64,000 nucleotides of DNA, taken from NCBI RefSeq assembly GCF_000422505.1, contig NZ_KE383864.1:292381-356380 (forward strand). The letters are read 5' to 3'. A program made the position numbers and the translations under genes. The notes beneath the pieces were generated by a model. It had not been told where the DNA came from and ran no database searches. It saw only the letters and a program-made list of their open reading frames with translations. Below, piece by piece: positions 36,903-44,336 of the stretch. The stretch's first letter is position 1. The number at the start of each line of letters is the position of its first letter. Source of the DNA: Paenibacillus pinihumi DSM 23905 = JCM 16419. Lineage in GTDB: Bacteria > Bacillota > Bacilli > Paenibacillales > Paenibacillaceae.

Positions 36903-38119
36903 TGGGCAATTACTGCGTAGCGACTTACCGCAGCTTTGATGACAAGGCTGATTTTCATAAAAAAGCACAATCCATTGCTGTCGGCCTTACGGTCGGCAGT
37001 TGGACAGAGCTGCCCGAAGCACAAAAAGCCGAGATGGAGAAGCATCTTGGCATCGTCAAGCAGGTGAACGTGCATGAATCTGATGTGCCGGGCGGACGCT
37101 ATGCCGATATCCGGATTGCCTATCCGGATATCAATTTCAGCCGCGACATTCCGGCGCTGCTCGTCACCATCTTCGGCAAACTGTCCATGGACGGCAAAAT
37201 CAAACTGCTCGATATTGATTTCAGCGAGGATTTTCTGGCCGCATTCCCGGGTCCGAAATTTGGCCTCCAGGGTATCCGTGATCTGCTTGGCGTGCATGAC
37301 CGTCCGCTGCTGATGAGCATTTTCAAATCTGTCGTCGGACATGATCTGGACAATCTGCGTGAACAGTTTTACAAGCAGGCGCTTGGCGGCGTAGATTTGA
37401 TCAAGGACGATGAAATTTTGTTCGAAAATCCGCTGACTCCGATTGAAAAACGTGTCGAGGTCTGTATGGATGCAGCACGCAAGGCCAGTGAGCAGACCGG
37501 ACAAAAGCTGCTCTACGCTGTTAATCTGACTGGTCCGACTTCACAGCTGGCTTCCCAGGCCCTAAAAGCCATTAATGCCGGAGCTAACGCCCTGCTTTTC
37601 AACGTACTGTCTTACGGTTACGATGTCCTTCATGAACTGAGCAGCAACCCGGATATTACGGTGCCGATTGCGGCTCACCCTGCGCTTGCCGGTGCATTGT
37701 ATCCGTCTCAGCATTATGGGATAGCGGCACCGCTGCTGCTGGGCAAGCTGATGCGTGTTGCTGGAGCCGACCTGTCGCTATTCCCTTCTCCTTACGGATC
37801 CGTCGTGATGCCGAAGGAGGAAAATCTTGCGGTCAGGGAAGCATTGCTCGATCCGTCCCTTCCGGTCAAAGCTTCTGTACCCGTCCCTTCCGCTGGCATT
37901 CATCCAGGCATCGTGCCGCTGATTTGGAAGGACTTCGGACTTGATGTCGTCGTGAATGCCGGAGGCGGCATTCACGGTCATCCGATGGGTACTGCTGCAG
38001 GCGGACAAGCTTTCCGCCAGGCTATCGAAGCAGCGATGAATAATGTTCCGCTGGAGGACAAAGCAAAGCAGCATCCAGAACTTGAACAAGCAATCGCTTT
38101 ATGGGGGATTAAGAAATGA
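36902..38119 (+). CDS. mtnW: 2,3-diketo-5-methylthiopentyl-1-phosphate enolase (RuBisCO-like protein)
   Basis: MtnW is a form IV RuBisCO-like enolase of methionine salvage, without CO2 fixation. The 405-residue protein has the RuBisCO fold with the metal-binding, carbamylated-lysine motif GGVDLIKDDE (Lys168) and later HPALAGALYPS and GGGIHGHPMG. Length and motifs match B. subtilis MtnW. It starts on the last base of the proC stop and is followed by mtnX with a 4-bp overlap (ATGA). Expression should therefore depend on the proline T-box promoter, unlike the SAM-riboswitch control of mtnWXBD in Bacillus. Confidence 0.94.
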   Translation: MGNYCVATYRSFDDKADFHKKAQSIAVGLTVGSWTELPEAQKAEMEKHLGIVKQVNVHESDVPGGRYADIRIAYPDINFSRDIPALLVTIFGKLSMDGKIKLLDIDFSEDFLAAFPGPKFGLQGIRDLLGVHDRPLLMSIFKSVVGHDLDNLREQFYKQALGGVDLIKDDEILFENPLTPIEKRVEVCMDAARKASEQTGQKLLYAVNLTGPTSQLASQALKAINAGANALLFNVLSYGYDVLHELSSNPDITVPIAAHPALAGALYPSQHYGIAAPLLLGKLMRVAGADLSLFPSPYGSVVMPKEENLAVREALLDPSLPVKASVPVPSAGIHPGIVPLIWKDFGLDVVVNAGGGIHGHPMGTAAGGQAFRQAIEAAMNNVPLEDKAKQHPELEQAIALWGIKK

Positions 38120-38808
38120 GTCATGTCAGACAGCGTGAAAAAGTCATTTTTTGCGATTTCGACGGTACGATTACGGAGAATGACAATATTATCGCAATTA
38201 TCAAGCATTTTAATCCGCATGGCTGGGAGAAGATTGCAAACGATGTGATTGCCCAGCGCAAATCCATCCGTCAGGGGGTTGGCGAGTTGTTCCGCCTCCT
38301 CCCTGCATCCATGCAGAAAGAAGTTGTTGACTATGCGATCTCGAATGTACGAATCCGCAGTGGATTCAAAGAACTGCTGAACTACTGCAAGGAGCAGCAT
38401 ATCCCGTTTTATGTGACGAGCGGCGGCATCGATTTTTTCGTTTATCCGGTTTTGTCCGCCTTTGATATTCCGAATGATCACATCTATTGCAATGGCAGCG
38501 ACTTTTCAAGCGAACAAATCGAAATTACTTGGCCTCATCCTTGTGATGGACACTGCAGCAACGACTGCGGCATGTGTAAAACAACCATCATGCGCCGCTT
38601 TGACCCGTCGCAATTTGAACGGATACTAATTGGCGACAGCGTCACCGATTTTGAAGGCGCAAAGCTGGCAGATCTGGTATTTTCCAGAGCTCATCTTACC
38701 GAGAAATGCAAAGAGCTGGGATTGCCGTACGTCCCTTATGAGACCTTCCATGATGTGATTGCACATCTGGAGCAGACGGCCTCCCTGCCAGAAGAAAGGA
38801 ACGACTGA
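38116..38808 (+). CDS. mtnX: 2-hydroxy-3-keto-5-methylthiopentenyl-1-phosphate phosphatase
   Basis: MtnX removes the phosphate from the MtnW product to give the acireductone. The 230-residue HAD-family protein has the nucleophile motif FCDFDGTIT (Asp14, Asp16), the Thr/Ser motif VTSGGIDFFV, and the acidic motif IGDSVTDFEGAKLAD. A cap-domain segment CDGHCSNDCGMCK holds four cysteines. Its length fits the family. It overlaps mtnW by 4 bp and lies 3 bp before mtnB. Confidence 0.92.
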   Translation: MSHVRQREKVIFCDFDGTITENDNIIAIIKHFNPHGWEKIANDVIAQRKSIRQGVGELFRLLPASMQKEVVDYAISNVRIRSGFKELLNYCKEQHIPFYVTSGGIDFFVYPVLSAFDIPNDHIYCNGSDFSSEQIEITWPHPCDGHCSNDCGMCKTTIMRRFDPSQFERILIGDSVTDFEGAKLADLVFSRAHLTEKCKELGLPYVPYETFHDVIAHLEQTASLPEERND

Positions 38809-38811
38809 CCC

Positions 38812-39462
38812 ATGACATTTCAACAAATTGCAACTGAAGACAAGCAAAAGGCGCTCTCCGAGCTGAGAGACGTTAAATCGCTGTTCGCCTCCCGCGGCTG
38901 GTTTGCGGGAACGAGCGGCAATTTATCCGTGCGTGTCGGGGACTATACTCCTGAGCAATTCCATTTTGCTATTACTGCCAGTGGTAAAGACAAATCACAA
39001 CAAACGCCTGAAGATTTTCTGTTCGTGGATCAGAACGGCAAGCCTTGTGAGACCACCAATTTAAAGCCGTCTGCCGAAACGCTGATTCATTGTGAAATTT
39101 ACCGGCTAACAGGCTGCGGCGCGATTTTTCATACACACACCGTATTTAATAATGTCATCTCCGAATGGTTCTGGGATCGCAAATCCGTACCTGTGGATGG
39201 TGTGGAGCTGATTAAAGCTTTTAACATTTGGGAAGAAGAGGCACACATCGACATTCCGATCGTGTCCAACTATGCGGACATCCCTCGCATCGTGCCTGAA
39301 GTCACAGAAAGCCTGAATCCGCAAATTCCCGGCATCCTGCTGCGCAAGCACGGCATCTATGCCTGGGGCGCCAATGCTTTTGAAGCGAAGCGCCATCTGG
39401 AAGCATTTGAGTTTCTGTTTGAGTATGTGTATCGCTGGGAACTACTGAAGGGACGGGCGTAA
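38812..39462 (+). CDS. mtnB: Methylthioribulose-1-phosphate dehydratase
   Basis: MtnB dehydrates 5-methylthioribulose-1-phosphate in methionine salvage. The 216-residue class II aldolase-fold protein has GTSGNLSVRV (33-42), the zinc ligands HTHTVFN (His107, His109), and a downstream catalytic Glu/His region (IPGILLRKHGIYAWG). AAAGGAACG precedes the ATG. It is the last gene of the cluster. mtnD, which follows mtnB in B. subtilis, is missing, and a strong terminator follows instead. In B. subtilis the order is mtnW-mtnX-mtnB-mtnD. Confidence 0.92.
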   Translation: MTFQQIATEDKQKALSELRDVKSLFASRGWFAGTSGNLSVRVGDYTPEQFHFAITASGKDKSQQTPEDFLFVDQNGKPCETTNLKPSAETLIHCEIYRLTGCGAIFHTHTVFNNVISEWFWDRKSVPVDGVELIKAFNIWEEEAHIDIPIVSNYADIPRIVPEVTESLNPQIPGILLRKHGIYAWGANAFEAKRHLEAFEFLFEYVYRWELLKGRA

Positions 39463-39519
39463 GTCAGACGGCGAAATGATGAATCGTTTCCTCCCTCTTC
39501 ATGCATGAAATATATTTTA

Positions 39520-39569
39520 AAAGAGATTTGCCTAACAGCGGGCCTGCTGACTGGCAAATCTCTTTTTTT
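39520..39569 (+). terminator. Terminator of the pro-mtn operon
   Basis: AAAGAGATTTGCC (39520-39532) pairs perfectly with GGCAAATCTCTTT (39553-39565), and a run of T follows. It lies 58 bp past mtnB. Confidence 0.92.
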
Positions 39570-39734
39570 GCTTGTCCATTAATGAATTACATTTATCAAC
39601 GATCCGGCTTTTTAAAGACTTTAAATCCCCCAATTGCTACTAATCAAAGACATCATATTAAACCATAATATAAGGAATCGTTTCTCAAGGCAAGGATGCT
39701 TTTTCATACAAAATGGGCTTATAAATGTAATGAT

Positions 39735-39763
39735 TTAGATATGCTGCAGATTTATTGTATAAT
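39735..39763 (+). promoter_or_regulatory. Promoter of the two-component system
   Basis: TATAAT (39758-39763) lies 17 bp after TTAGAT (39735-39740) and 32 bp before the response-regulator start. The rest of the 225 bp after the terminator is AT-rich and shows no gene. Confidence 0.5.
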
Positions 39764-39794
39764 GATTGGATGGACATAAGAAAAGAGGGAACGA

Positions 39795-40469
39795 ATGCCT
39801 ACAATACTTGTTGCTGACGACGATGCAAACATTCGCGAACTCGTCTGTTTATTTCTCCGAAAAGACGGATTCCAAACGGTTGAAGCTGCTGACGGCAAGG
39901 AAGCGCTAACCGCCTATGCCTCGGCACATGTCGATCTTGTCGTGCTTGATATAATGATGCCGGTTATGGATGGTTGGACATTATGCAAGGAACTGAGAAG
40001 AAGCAATCCCGATCTTCCTTTACTAATGCTGACGGCAAGAGGCGAAACATGGGAAAAAGTGAAAGGGTTCGAACTGGGAACGGATGACTATTTGACGAAG
40101 CCATTCGACCCGTTGGAGCTGACAGTCCGTGTCAAAGCACTGCTGAAACGATACCGCATTGGCTCCACGCAAATCATTCAGTCCGGCAGCCTCACTCTTG
40201 ACCGGCAGACATATAAGGTGACGAGAGGAACGGAGTCGCTCACGTTGCCGCTCAAGGAATTCGAGTTACTTTACAAGCTCGCCGGAACACCCGGGCAAAT
40301 CTATACCCGTGAGCAGTTGATTGACCAGATTTGGGGGATCGATTACACCGGAGATGACCGAACGATAGACGTACATATTAAACGACTGCGGGAACGGTTT
40401 GCGGATACTTCCGATTTTCGAATTGAAACGGTGCGCGGTCTTGGCTACCGGCTTGAGATGAACGAATGA
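39795..40469 (+). CDS. Response regulator, OmpR/PhoB family
   Basis: The 224-residue protein has a receiver domain with the acidic pocket (LVADDDANIREL), the phospho-acceptor Asp52 in VVLDIMMPVMDGW and the conserved Lys in DDYLTKPFDPLEL. A winged-helix output domain follows (about 130-222: PLKEFELLYKLA, TREQLIDQIWG, VDVHIKRLRERF-like, VRGLGYRLE). AAGAGGGAACG precedes the ATG. It overlaps the kinase gene by 4 bp. Its likely target is the alpha/beta hydrolase downstream of the kinase, whose leader has an 11-bp-period direct repeat typical of this regulator class. Confidence 0.93.
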   Translation: MPTILVADDDANIRELVCLFLRKDGFQTVEAADGKEALTAYASAHVDLVVLDIMMPVMDGWTLCKELRRSNPDLPLLMLTARGETWEKVKGFELGTDDYLTKPFDPLELTVRVKALLKRYRIGSTQIIQSGSLTLDRQTYKVTRGTESLTLPLKEFELLYKLAGTPGQIYTREQLIDQIWGIDYTGDDRTIDVHIKRLRERFADTSDFRIETVRGLGYRLEMNE

Positions 40470-41821
40470 TTAAATCGTTATATACACGCGTTGTGCTGAC
40501 TTTTCTGTTCTCTATAATCGGGGGCACTTTCATTACTTACGGTTTCTCAACTTGGGTATACAAAGATAAATTAAATCAAAACCTGCAAATGACCTTGCTC
40601 CACTTTGGCCAGGATATCGTCCGGATATACGAGACATTTCCGTTACGTGAAGCGGATTCATTCGTTAGTGAAATGCAGCAGCTCAGTTCCTATCATATCC
40701 GAATTTACGGGCAAACGGGCCAGTTTCAGTCTTACGGGGCGCTCAATGGGCACAATGCTTTCGATTTGACTATGAAACAAGTAAACGATGTGCTGGATGG
40801 GAATGTTGTGGAAGTCAATACGAATGGTATTGCACCTCTCGTCATAGGCTTCCCTTTGAAGACTGAGGCAGGTACGAAAGCGATGTTTGTGGAGCCGGTC
40901 ACCACTGCTTCCCTTTCTTTTCTCTTCAAATTTCTGGCCAATTCTTTGATAGCAGGAAGCCTGTTGATGTTAATTGCCGCCATATTTCTGGTAAGACCGA
41001 TCAAACAGCTCACAAAAGCAACAAGGCGGATCGCATCCGGAGATTTTAACATCAAGCTGAATATTAAGCAAAAAGGTGAGCTGGGTACTTTGGCTCGCAG
41101 TTTCGAAGACATGATGCATGATTTGCAGCAGCTGGAGCAAATGCGCAGAGAGTTCGTCACGAATGTATCACATGAGGTTCAGTCACCGCTTACCTCGATA
41201 TCCGGATATGCGCTTGCGCTCAAGCATGAAGATATTACGGATGAAGATCGGCGCCGTTATCTGACTATTATCATTGATGAAGCGAAGCGGATGTCCAAAA
41301 TGAGCGACAGCTTGCTTAAGCTGAGTTTGCTTGAATCACAATCACAGCAGCTGCGGCTGGTCAAATTCAGCCTGGACGAGCAGATAAGGCGCGTAATCGT
41401 GGCCTTGCAGCCGCAATGGTCGGCCCGCAACATCCGTTTTGAACTTCATTTGAAGGCCGTCCACCTGTACGCTGACCATGATCTGATTAATCAGGTATGG
41501 ACCAATATCATCGGCAACAGCATCAAATTTTCTATCGATGACAGCGTAATTAACATCAGTATGAAACAGGATATAAAAAATGTAACAATCCGAATAAGCG
41601 ATGCTGGCATTGGAATTTCCTCTGAGGATCAGAAGCGCATATTCGAACGTTTTTTTAAAGCTGACCGCTCCCACAGCCGTAAGTATAACGGCAGCGGCAT
41701 GGGACTGGCCATCGTCAAGCAGATTGTCACGCTTCATCAAGGCAACATTCGCGTGGAAAGCGAGCCTGGACAGGGAACGACCTTTATTGTCATCTTGCCT
41801 ATTACAACGCCGACTGCGTAA
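40466..41821 (+). CDS. Sensor histidine kinase
   Basis: The 451-residue kinase has two membrane helices (about 8-30 and 155-180) around an extracellular sensor of about 120 residues. A HAMP linker follows (about 180-232), then HisKA with the phospho-acceptor His236 in FVTNVSHEVQSPLTSI and HATPase_c with N box NIIGNSIKF, G1 DAGIGISSEDQ and G2 GSGMGLAIVKQI. The H-box has Gln after Val (HEVQSPL) where HELRTPL is usual. The ligand is unknown. The pair resembles YkoH/YkoG- or YclK/YclJ-type systems only in general layout. Confidence 0.92.
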   Translation: MIKSLYTRVVLTFLFSIIGGTFITYGFSTWVYKDKLNQNLQMTLLHFGQDIVRIYETFPLREADSFVSEMQQLSSYHIRIYGQTGQFQSYGALNGHNAFDLTMKQVNDVLDGNVVEVNTNGIAPLVIGFPLKTEAGTKAMFVEPVTTASLSFLFKFLANSLIAGSLLMLIAAIFLVRPIKQLTKATRRIASGDFNIKLNIKQKGELGTLARSFEDMMHDLQQLEQMRREFVTNVSHEVQSPLTSISGYALALKHEDITDEDRRRYLTIIIDEAKRMSKMSDSLLKLSLLESQSQQLRLVKFSLDEQIRRVIVALQPQWSARNIRFELHLKAVHLYADHDLINQVWTNIIGNSIKFSIDDSVINISMKQDIKNVTIRISDAGIGISSEDQKRIFERFFKADRSHSRKYNGSGMGLAIVKQIVTLHQGNIRVESEPGQGTTFIVILPITTPTA

Positions 41822-41862
41822 TTGTTAGCATATGCAAGTAAATTTACAGCATTTTTTGGCCT

Positions 41863-41882
41863 GTTCATATTCAGTTCATATT
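41863..41882 (+). promoter_or_regulatory. Direct repeat GTTCATATT x2, 11-bp period: response-regulator site
   Basis: GTTCATATT occurs at 41863-41871 and again at 41874-41882, exactly 11 bp apart. OmpR/PhoB regulators bind tandem repeats with about one helical turn between them. The site lies 88 bp before the hydrolase start and directly after the kinase gene. Confidence 0.55.
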
Positions 41883-41969
41883 GCCGTCATGCGGAGTACA
41901 TCTTTGTAATTTAAACTTTTTATAACGGCCCGCAAGGCAGCCAATAGACAGATGAGGAAAGGTGCAAAT

Positions 41970-42920
41970 ATGATTAAAAAACTACCTATGCTTTTACTAA
42001 AATCACTACTCGTATTAATTATTGCAATCGGCGTTTTTATCGCTGTTGTTTTTATCGTTAATATGGTCAGCAGCAAATCGGAACAAGGGAAAATCCAGCC
42101 CTACGGTCAGTTCGTTCCTGTGGACGGGAAAAATATGAATGTATTGATCCAAGGAAAAGGGGAAGAAACAATCGTGCTTCTGACGGGCCAAGGGACAGCA
42201 GCGCCGGCATTGGATTTCAAACCGCTTATAGAGGAGCTGTCCCCATTTTACAAAGTAGTCGTAATTGAGCCTTTTGGTTATGGATTAAGTGATAAAACGG
42301 ACAAGGAAAGAACGACTGAAAATATTGTCAGCGAGTTGCATGAAGCTTTGCAACAGCTTCATATTGACAAGTTTATTTTAATGGGACACTCCATTGCAGG
42401 CATTTACGGGATCGACTATGTAAACAAATACGAACATGAAGTGACTGCATTTGCGGGAATCGATACCAGTGTTCCAACACAACCCGGCATGGATGTCGAA
42501 CTCCCGCTTCAGACGCTGAATCTGGTTCAAAAATCAGGGTTCGCCAGATTGGTTATGAAATTTAGTGATGACCCGTATGATGGACTGCCATATGATAATG
42601 AAACAAAAGAACAATTGAGAATGCTTCAACACAAAAACCTTTATAATTCCAACACCTTAAATGAACTGGAAAATATTTATCAGAATTTTAAAGCTACAGA
42701 ACATTTAACATTCCCGAAAAATCTTCCCGTTATTTTGTTTATACAAGCAAACAATACAGGTGTGGAAGGCTGGATACCGCTGCATGAAAAGCAAGTCCAA
42801 GATTCACTGCACGGAAAAGTGATTCAATTTGATGGAGGACATTACTTGCATCATACCTTCTCCAAAGAAATTGTCGAGAATTTCAGAGGGTTCATGGCTG
42901 AGACAAAAAAGGAAAGCTAA
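41970..42920 (+). CDS. Membrane-anchored alpha/beta hydrolase
   Basis: The 316-residue protein has an N-terminal hydrophobic anchor (about residues 5-30) and an extracytoplasmic alpha/beta-hydrolase domain. It shows the oxyanion-side VLLTGQGTAAPALDF, the nucleophile elbow LMGHSIAGIYG, a likely acid in the strand VILFIQANN region, and the C-terminal histidine in FDGGHYLHH. I chose the ATG at 41970, after GAGGAAAGG. The gene is AT-richer than its neighbours, as is the whole two-component block, which may point to transfer. It ends in a 4-bp tail-to-tail overlap with the Rpn remnant. The substrate is unknown. Confidence 0.82.
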   Translation: MIKKLPMLLLKSLLVLIIAIGVFIAVVFIVNMVSSKSEQGKIQPYGQFVPVDGKNMNVLIQGKGEETIVLLTGQGTAAPALDFKPLIEELSPFYKVVVIEPFGYGLSDKTDKERTTENIVSELHEALQQLHIDKFILMGHSIAGIYGIDYVNKYEHEVTAFAGIDTSVPTQPGMDVELPLQTLNLVQKSGFARLVMKFSDDPYDGLPYDNETKEQLRMLQHKNLYNSNTLNELENIYQNFKATEHLTFPKNLPVILFIQANNTGVEGWIPLHEKQVQDSLHGKVIQFDGGHYLHHTFSKEIVENFRGFMAETKKES

Positions 42921-43381
42921 TGTGGCGACGGGAACTGACGAATCCCCTTCATCTCTGCATCACATTCAATCTTTTCAAATGCCTTCTCCAGCTTGCATAT
43001 CATATTCCTAATCTCCTTCGGATCTGTGAACTGGTCAATGATCTCATTTACCGGGTACTTACAGGCATCCGTCAGACCGCGATTTGTTGCAATTTTAATC
43101 CAGTGTTTAAAGATTCGGAATAAGCCGGTCGGGAGCTTTTCAAGCACGTTTGCCAGACGCTTCATCTCTTTCATGAAAGCATGAACTTCCGGTTTGCGCT
43201 CCAGCAGGAATATAACTCCAATAAGATTGGATAGTTCCTCAAGCTGTTGTTCATCAAAACCGTGAATATCAGTCAGCAAATATTTATAATGAAGCAAATC
43301 GATGAATATCCGCTTACTGGAAAGCAATTGTTTATATGCTTTATCATGCGGGAAATAAATTTGTTCCTTCTTCTCATTCAA
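42917..43381 (-). pseudogene. Rpn/PD-(D/E)XK-type recombination-promoting nuclease, internally deleted remnant
   Basis: The 154-residue frame starts like an Rpn-family protein (PHDKAYKQLLSSKRIFIDLL). It then joins directly to the family's C-terminal helical part (LLTDIHGFDEQQLEELSNLI, LANVLEKLPTGLFRIFKHW). The central nuclease core of roughly 130 residues, with the catalytic Asp and ELQ-type motif, is absent. From memory of the family this looks like an in-frame deletion, so the product should be inactive as a nuclease. The start would be a TTG at 43381 with AAGGG upstream. A functional trimmed protein, for example an inhibitor of full-length Rpn, cannot be excluded. Confidence 0.65.
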
Positions 43382-43504
43382 ATCAATCAGATCCCTTCTC
43401 CCAAAAACTCCATTTTATTGTAAATCAACAATAACCAGGAAGTAAACAATTTACTTATAAGTTCATTCATTGGATTCCCAATTTGAAAAAGAGTTGACAC
43501 AAGC

Positions 43505-43602
43505 GTAAACGACTTTGCCGTCCTTGGAAAGGACGGTAATAGCTTCGTTTCGCGTAGACATATAAGCCATTTCTAAAGTGAAACTTATAAAGGCTTATAT
43601 GT
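43505..43602. repeat. Cluster of palindromes between the Rpn remnant and dnaD
   Basis: CCGTCCTT-GGA-AAGGACGG (43518-43536) is a perfect stem-loop, extended imperfectly by GCGTAAACGA (43505-) against TTCGTTTCGC. ACATATAAGCC (43558-43568) then pairs perfectly with GGCTTATATGT (43592-43602). Neither has a T-run, so they are not simple terminators. They may be the trace of a mobile palindromic element next to the decayed Rpn gene. Confidence 0.55.
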
Positions 43603-43606
43603 TAAC

Positions 43607-43640
43607 AAAAAAAAGGCCGAGCTATTGCGCTCAGCCTTTT
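43607..43640 (-). terminator. Terminator of dnaD, overlapping its 3' end
   Basis: GGCTGAGC pairs with GCTCGGCC (one G-T pair; 43615-43622 and 43629-43636), and eight T residues follow on the minus strand. The stem covers the last codons and stop of dnaD. Confidence 0.88.
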
Positions 43641-44317
43641 CCATTGCGATATCTTTGAGTATGTGACCTAGCCTCATCCACATTGGTAATGCGGTTGCGG
43701 CCCCATTCCAGCAGAATCCGGTCAATATACCGGAAATACAGCTTTCCGGCAAAAACCGCTTCTTTCAGTGCGAAACGAATCAGCTCATCCGAGAACTTGT
43801 CCTCATCCAGCCAGCCGCTGATCATATCGAGCTCCATGGGAGAAAGCGGACGGCCAAATTCCTGCTCGAACAATGTATACAGATTGACCTCAGACACCGG
43901 GGGAGCTTCCTCAGTCCCCGCTTGTGAGGCACTCTCCTGCTTGCCGGAACGTGCCCGGCTCAAGTAGAGTTCTACAGCCTGGTCCATCCAACCGGACCAG
44001 TTATACCGTTCATACTGCATGCCGGAAACAGGGTCGCGATGCTCATCAATCATCAGCATCCCTTCCTTCATCAGCCGCCGCAGCAATTGTCCGATCTCCT
44101 GCGTCGTTTTCCCCATTCGCTCTGCAAGCTGCTCAGGGGTAGGGAAATCAACCCCTTCGGCCTGCTTGAAGCCCATCAATTGCAGCAGCAGCAGCAGCTC
44201 GGTGTCGGTCAGCCCCAGCTCATGATACGTTTGCAGCAAAAGAAGAGGGGTATACACCCCTCCCTCCTGCATAAATGAGGTCAGCCCTTCAATGCGATTC
44301 CATTGTTTCTCTGTCAA
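43631..44317 (-). CDS. dnaD: DnaD-type replication initiation/primosome protein
   Basis: DnaD acts with DnaA, DnaB and DnaI to load the helicase at oriC and at restarted forks. The 228-residue protein has the winged-helix N-terminal domain (VYTPLLLLQTYHELGLTDTELLLLLQLM, then PTPEQLAERMGKTTQEIGQLLRRL). The DnaB_2-type C-terminal domain follows (about 140-215: TLFEQEFGRPLSPMELDMIS, FALKEAVFAGKLYFRYIDRIL). I chose the TTG at 44317 because AAGGAGG lies 8 nt upstream; the upstream ATGs lie inside the ackA end. It follows ackA by 19 bp. In B. subtilis dnaD sits between asnS and nth; neither is adjacent here. Confidence 0.92.
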   Translation of the reverse strand: MTEKQWNRIEGLTSFMQEGGVYTPLLLLQTYHELGLTDTELLLLLQLMGFKQAEGVDFPTPEQLAERMGKTTQEIGQLLRRLMKEGMLMIDEHRDPVSGMQYERYNWSGWMDQAVELYLSRARSGKQESASQAGTEEAPPVSEVNLYTLFEQEFGRPLSPMELDMISGWLDEDKFSDELIRFALKEAVFAGKLYFRYIDRILLEWGRNRITNVDEARSHTQRYRNGKG

Positions 44318-44336
44318 GCTCCAACCTCCTTGGCGA

